A stretch of 64,000 nucleotides of DNA, taken from positions 2,706,931-2,770,930 of the forward strand of contig NZ_JAPKNJ010000001.1 of assembly GCF_026343945.1 (NCBI RefSeq), written 5' to 3'. This stretch comes from Kaistia algarum (GTDB taxonomy: Bacteria; Pseudomonadota; Alphaproteobacteria; Rhizobiales; Kaistiaceae). Positions 63,431-64,000 of the stretch are shown piece after piece. The notes below the pieces were generated by a model. The model was not told the DNA's origin and ran no database searches. It saw only the letters and a list, made by a program, of their open reading frames with translations. Position 1 is the stretch's first letter, and each line of letters opens with the position of its first letter. The position numbers and the translations under genes are program-made.

Positions 63431-64000
63431 GGTGTCTTCATCCCCGTTCGTCGTCGGCCTTGTGGCCGCCTCTCATCGCCGCTTTGTCGTCCCTGCCTCT
63501 GCCGGGGACGAAAACTTGCCGCCGCTCGCCGTTCAAGTCAACGAAGCGCGTCGGGTCTACCGCCGCCCGCCCGGCACCCATCGGCGCGTCGCCCCATAGG
63601 AAAGGCTTCGAATCCATCCGAGCCTACCCTCGTGACGTCGCCCCGTTTCATGTCATCAATAAGGCCAGCCTCACTGCATCGCCTCTGCCGCGTCTCTCTA
63701 TAGAGCGGCAACATGGGCCGTCGCGGCGTCATCAAGGCCGAACCAAAGCGGTGAGGAAGCGCCTCCAGGGGGGGGGCGTACCTCGCGACAAGCCCAGGCG
63801 CCCGGCGATGGACCGGTGAGACGCGAAGACGCCCCCTTTCTGCAGAGCCATTGGGAGGACGTCTCGCCGCCTTCACTGGGAACGGAGGCTGAAAGCTGCG
63901 TCGCCCGGTTATCCACAGGCGCCAGGGCGCGGAAATGCGGGAATTTGAATTGGAATGTGAAAGGTCGTTGACAGCGGGAAGGGCCCTGTCTATATACCGG
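63431..64000 (+). other. Non-coding right edge
   Basis: About 570 bases after the M23 gene start with no supportable protein gene. It contains a run of nine G at 63768-63776, one consensus DnaA-box-like nonamer TTATCCACA (63909-63917), and, at the very end, a near-consensus promoter pointing out of the window. The last 70 bases before the promoter are AT-richer than the rest, as expected for a promoter region. Confidence 0.5.
63968..63996 (+). promoter_or_regulatory. Strong sigma-70 promoter reading out of the window
   Basis: A perfect -35 box TTGACA (63968-63973), a 17-base spacer and a -10 box TATATA (63991-63996), five of six to consensus. An AT-rich stretch (GGGAATTTGAATTGGAATGT) lies directly upstream, as in UP elements. 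Such near-consensus promoters are rare in GC-rich alphaproteobacteria and commonly serve rRNA, tRNA or phage-like genes; the transcribed gene lies beyond the window. Confidence 0.75.

Noticed and set aside
63601..63630. tRNA T-arm-like TTCGAATCC near the right edge
   Set aside because: No flanking five-base T stem, anticodon arm or acceptor stem can be formed around it.
63768..63776. Run of nine G as a phase-variation tract
   Set aside because: It lies in non-coding DNA with no gene start close by; it could simply be a sequencing-sensitive homopolymer.

Overview
The window is about 64 kb of GC-rich, densely packed chromosomal DNA. The gene content and order suggest an alphaproteobacterium of the order Hyphomicrobiales (Rhizobiales). 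The main reasons are the mdh-sucC-sucD-sucA-sucB-lpdA cluster, the lysC-ptsP-prfA-prmC-(DUF4167)-clpB run, a cysteine-free L32, the comF-grxC-nitrilase-DUF1178-ubiG block, and an Omp19/Inh-type lipoprotein. A genus cannot be fixed from sequence reading alone. Almost everything is housekeeping; there is no rRNA, no CRISPR array, no insertion sequence and no obvious prophage.

Layout. 0.1-3.7 kb: a DMT exporter, a short Hsp70-like protein and an MFS transporter. 3.7-14 kb (minus strand): the lower TCA cycle (malate dehydrogenase, succinyl-CoA synthetase, 2-oxoglutarate dehydrogenase), interrupted by an SDR gene between sucB and lpdA and by an unrelated small gene between sucC and sucD. 14-17 kb: zapE, an Inh-type lipoprotein, a VOC protein and a small conserved ORF. 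17-21 kb: the sdhCDAB operon, with two small genes inserted between sdhA and sdhB. 21-25 kb: ridA, leuB, rpmF and an EAL phosphodiesterase with a dead GGDEF domain. 25-31 kb: small enzymes, then the divergent arylesterase / YbbA-YbbP ABC pair. 31-36 kb: a Bax-inhibitor-1 protein, DUF2794, a strongly structured non-coding RNA candidate, accA, an L,D-transpeptidase lipoprotein and a DUF1989 protein. 36-47 kb: secA, a parvulin isomerase, argJ, a GNAT, mutT, an NDUFAF5-like methyltransferase, comF, grxC, a nitrilase-family amidase, DUF1178 and ubiG. 47-49 kb: a small accessory islet with unrecognised genes and decayed gene ends. 49-60 kb: lysC, ptsP, prfA, prmC, DUF4167, a PhnA-like protein and clpB. 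60-64 kb: an OmpA-domain protein, an M23 peptidase, and a non-coding edge ending in a near-consensus promoter that fires out of the window.

How the parts connect. The mdh-suc-lpd and sdh operons together cover 2-oxoglutarate to oxaloacetate except for fumarase. A palindrome with the core ACGTTTACGT lies directly in front of both sdhC and mdh, with a second copy further upstream of mdh, which suggests one shared regulator. The most novel-looking items are this shared operator, the roughly 195-nt RNA candidate upstream of accA with four consecutive hairpins and an intrinsic terminator, and the small genes spliced into the two TCA operons. I found no complete undescribed multi-gene system.
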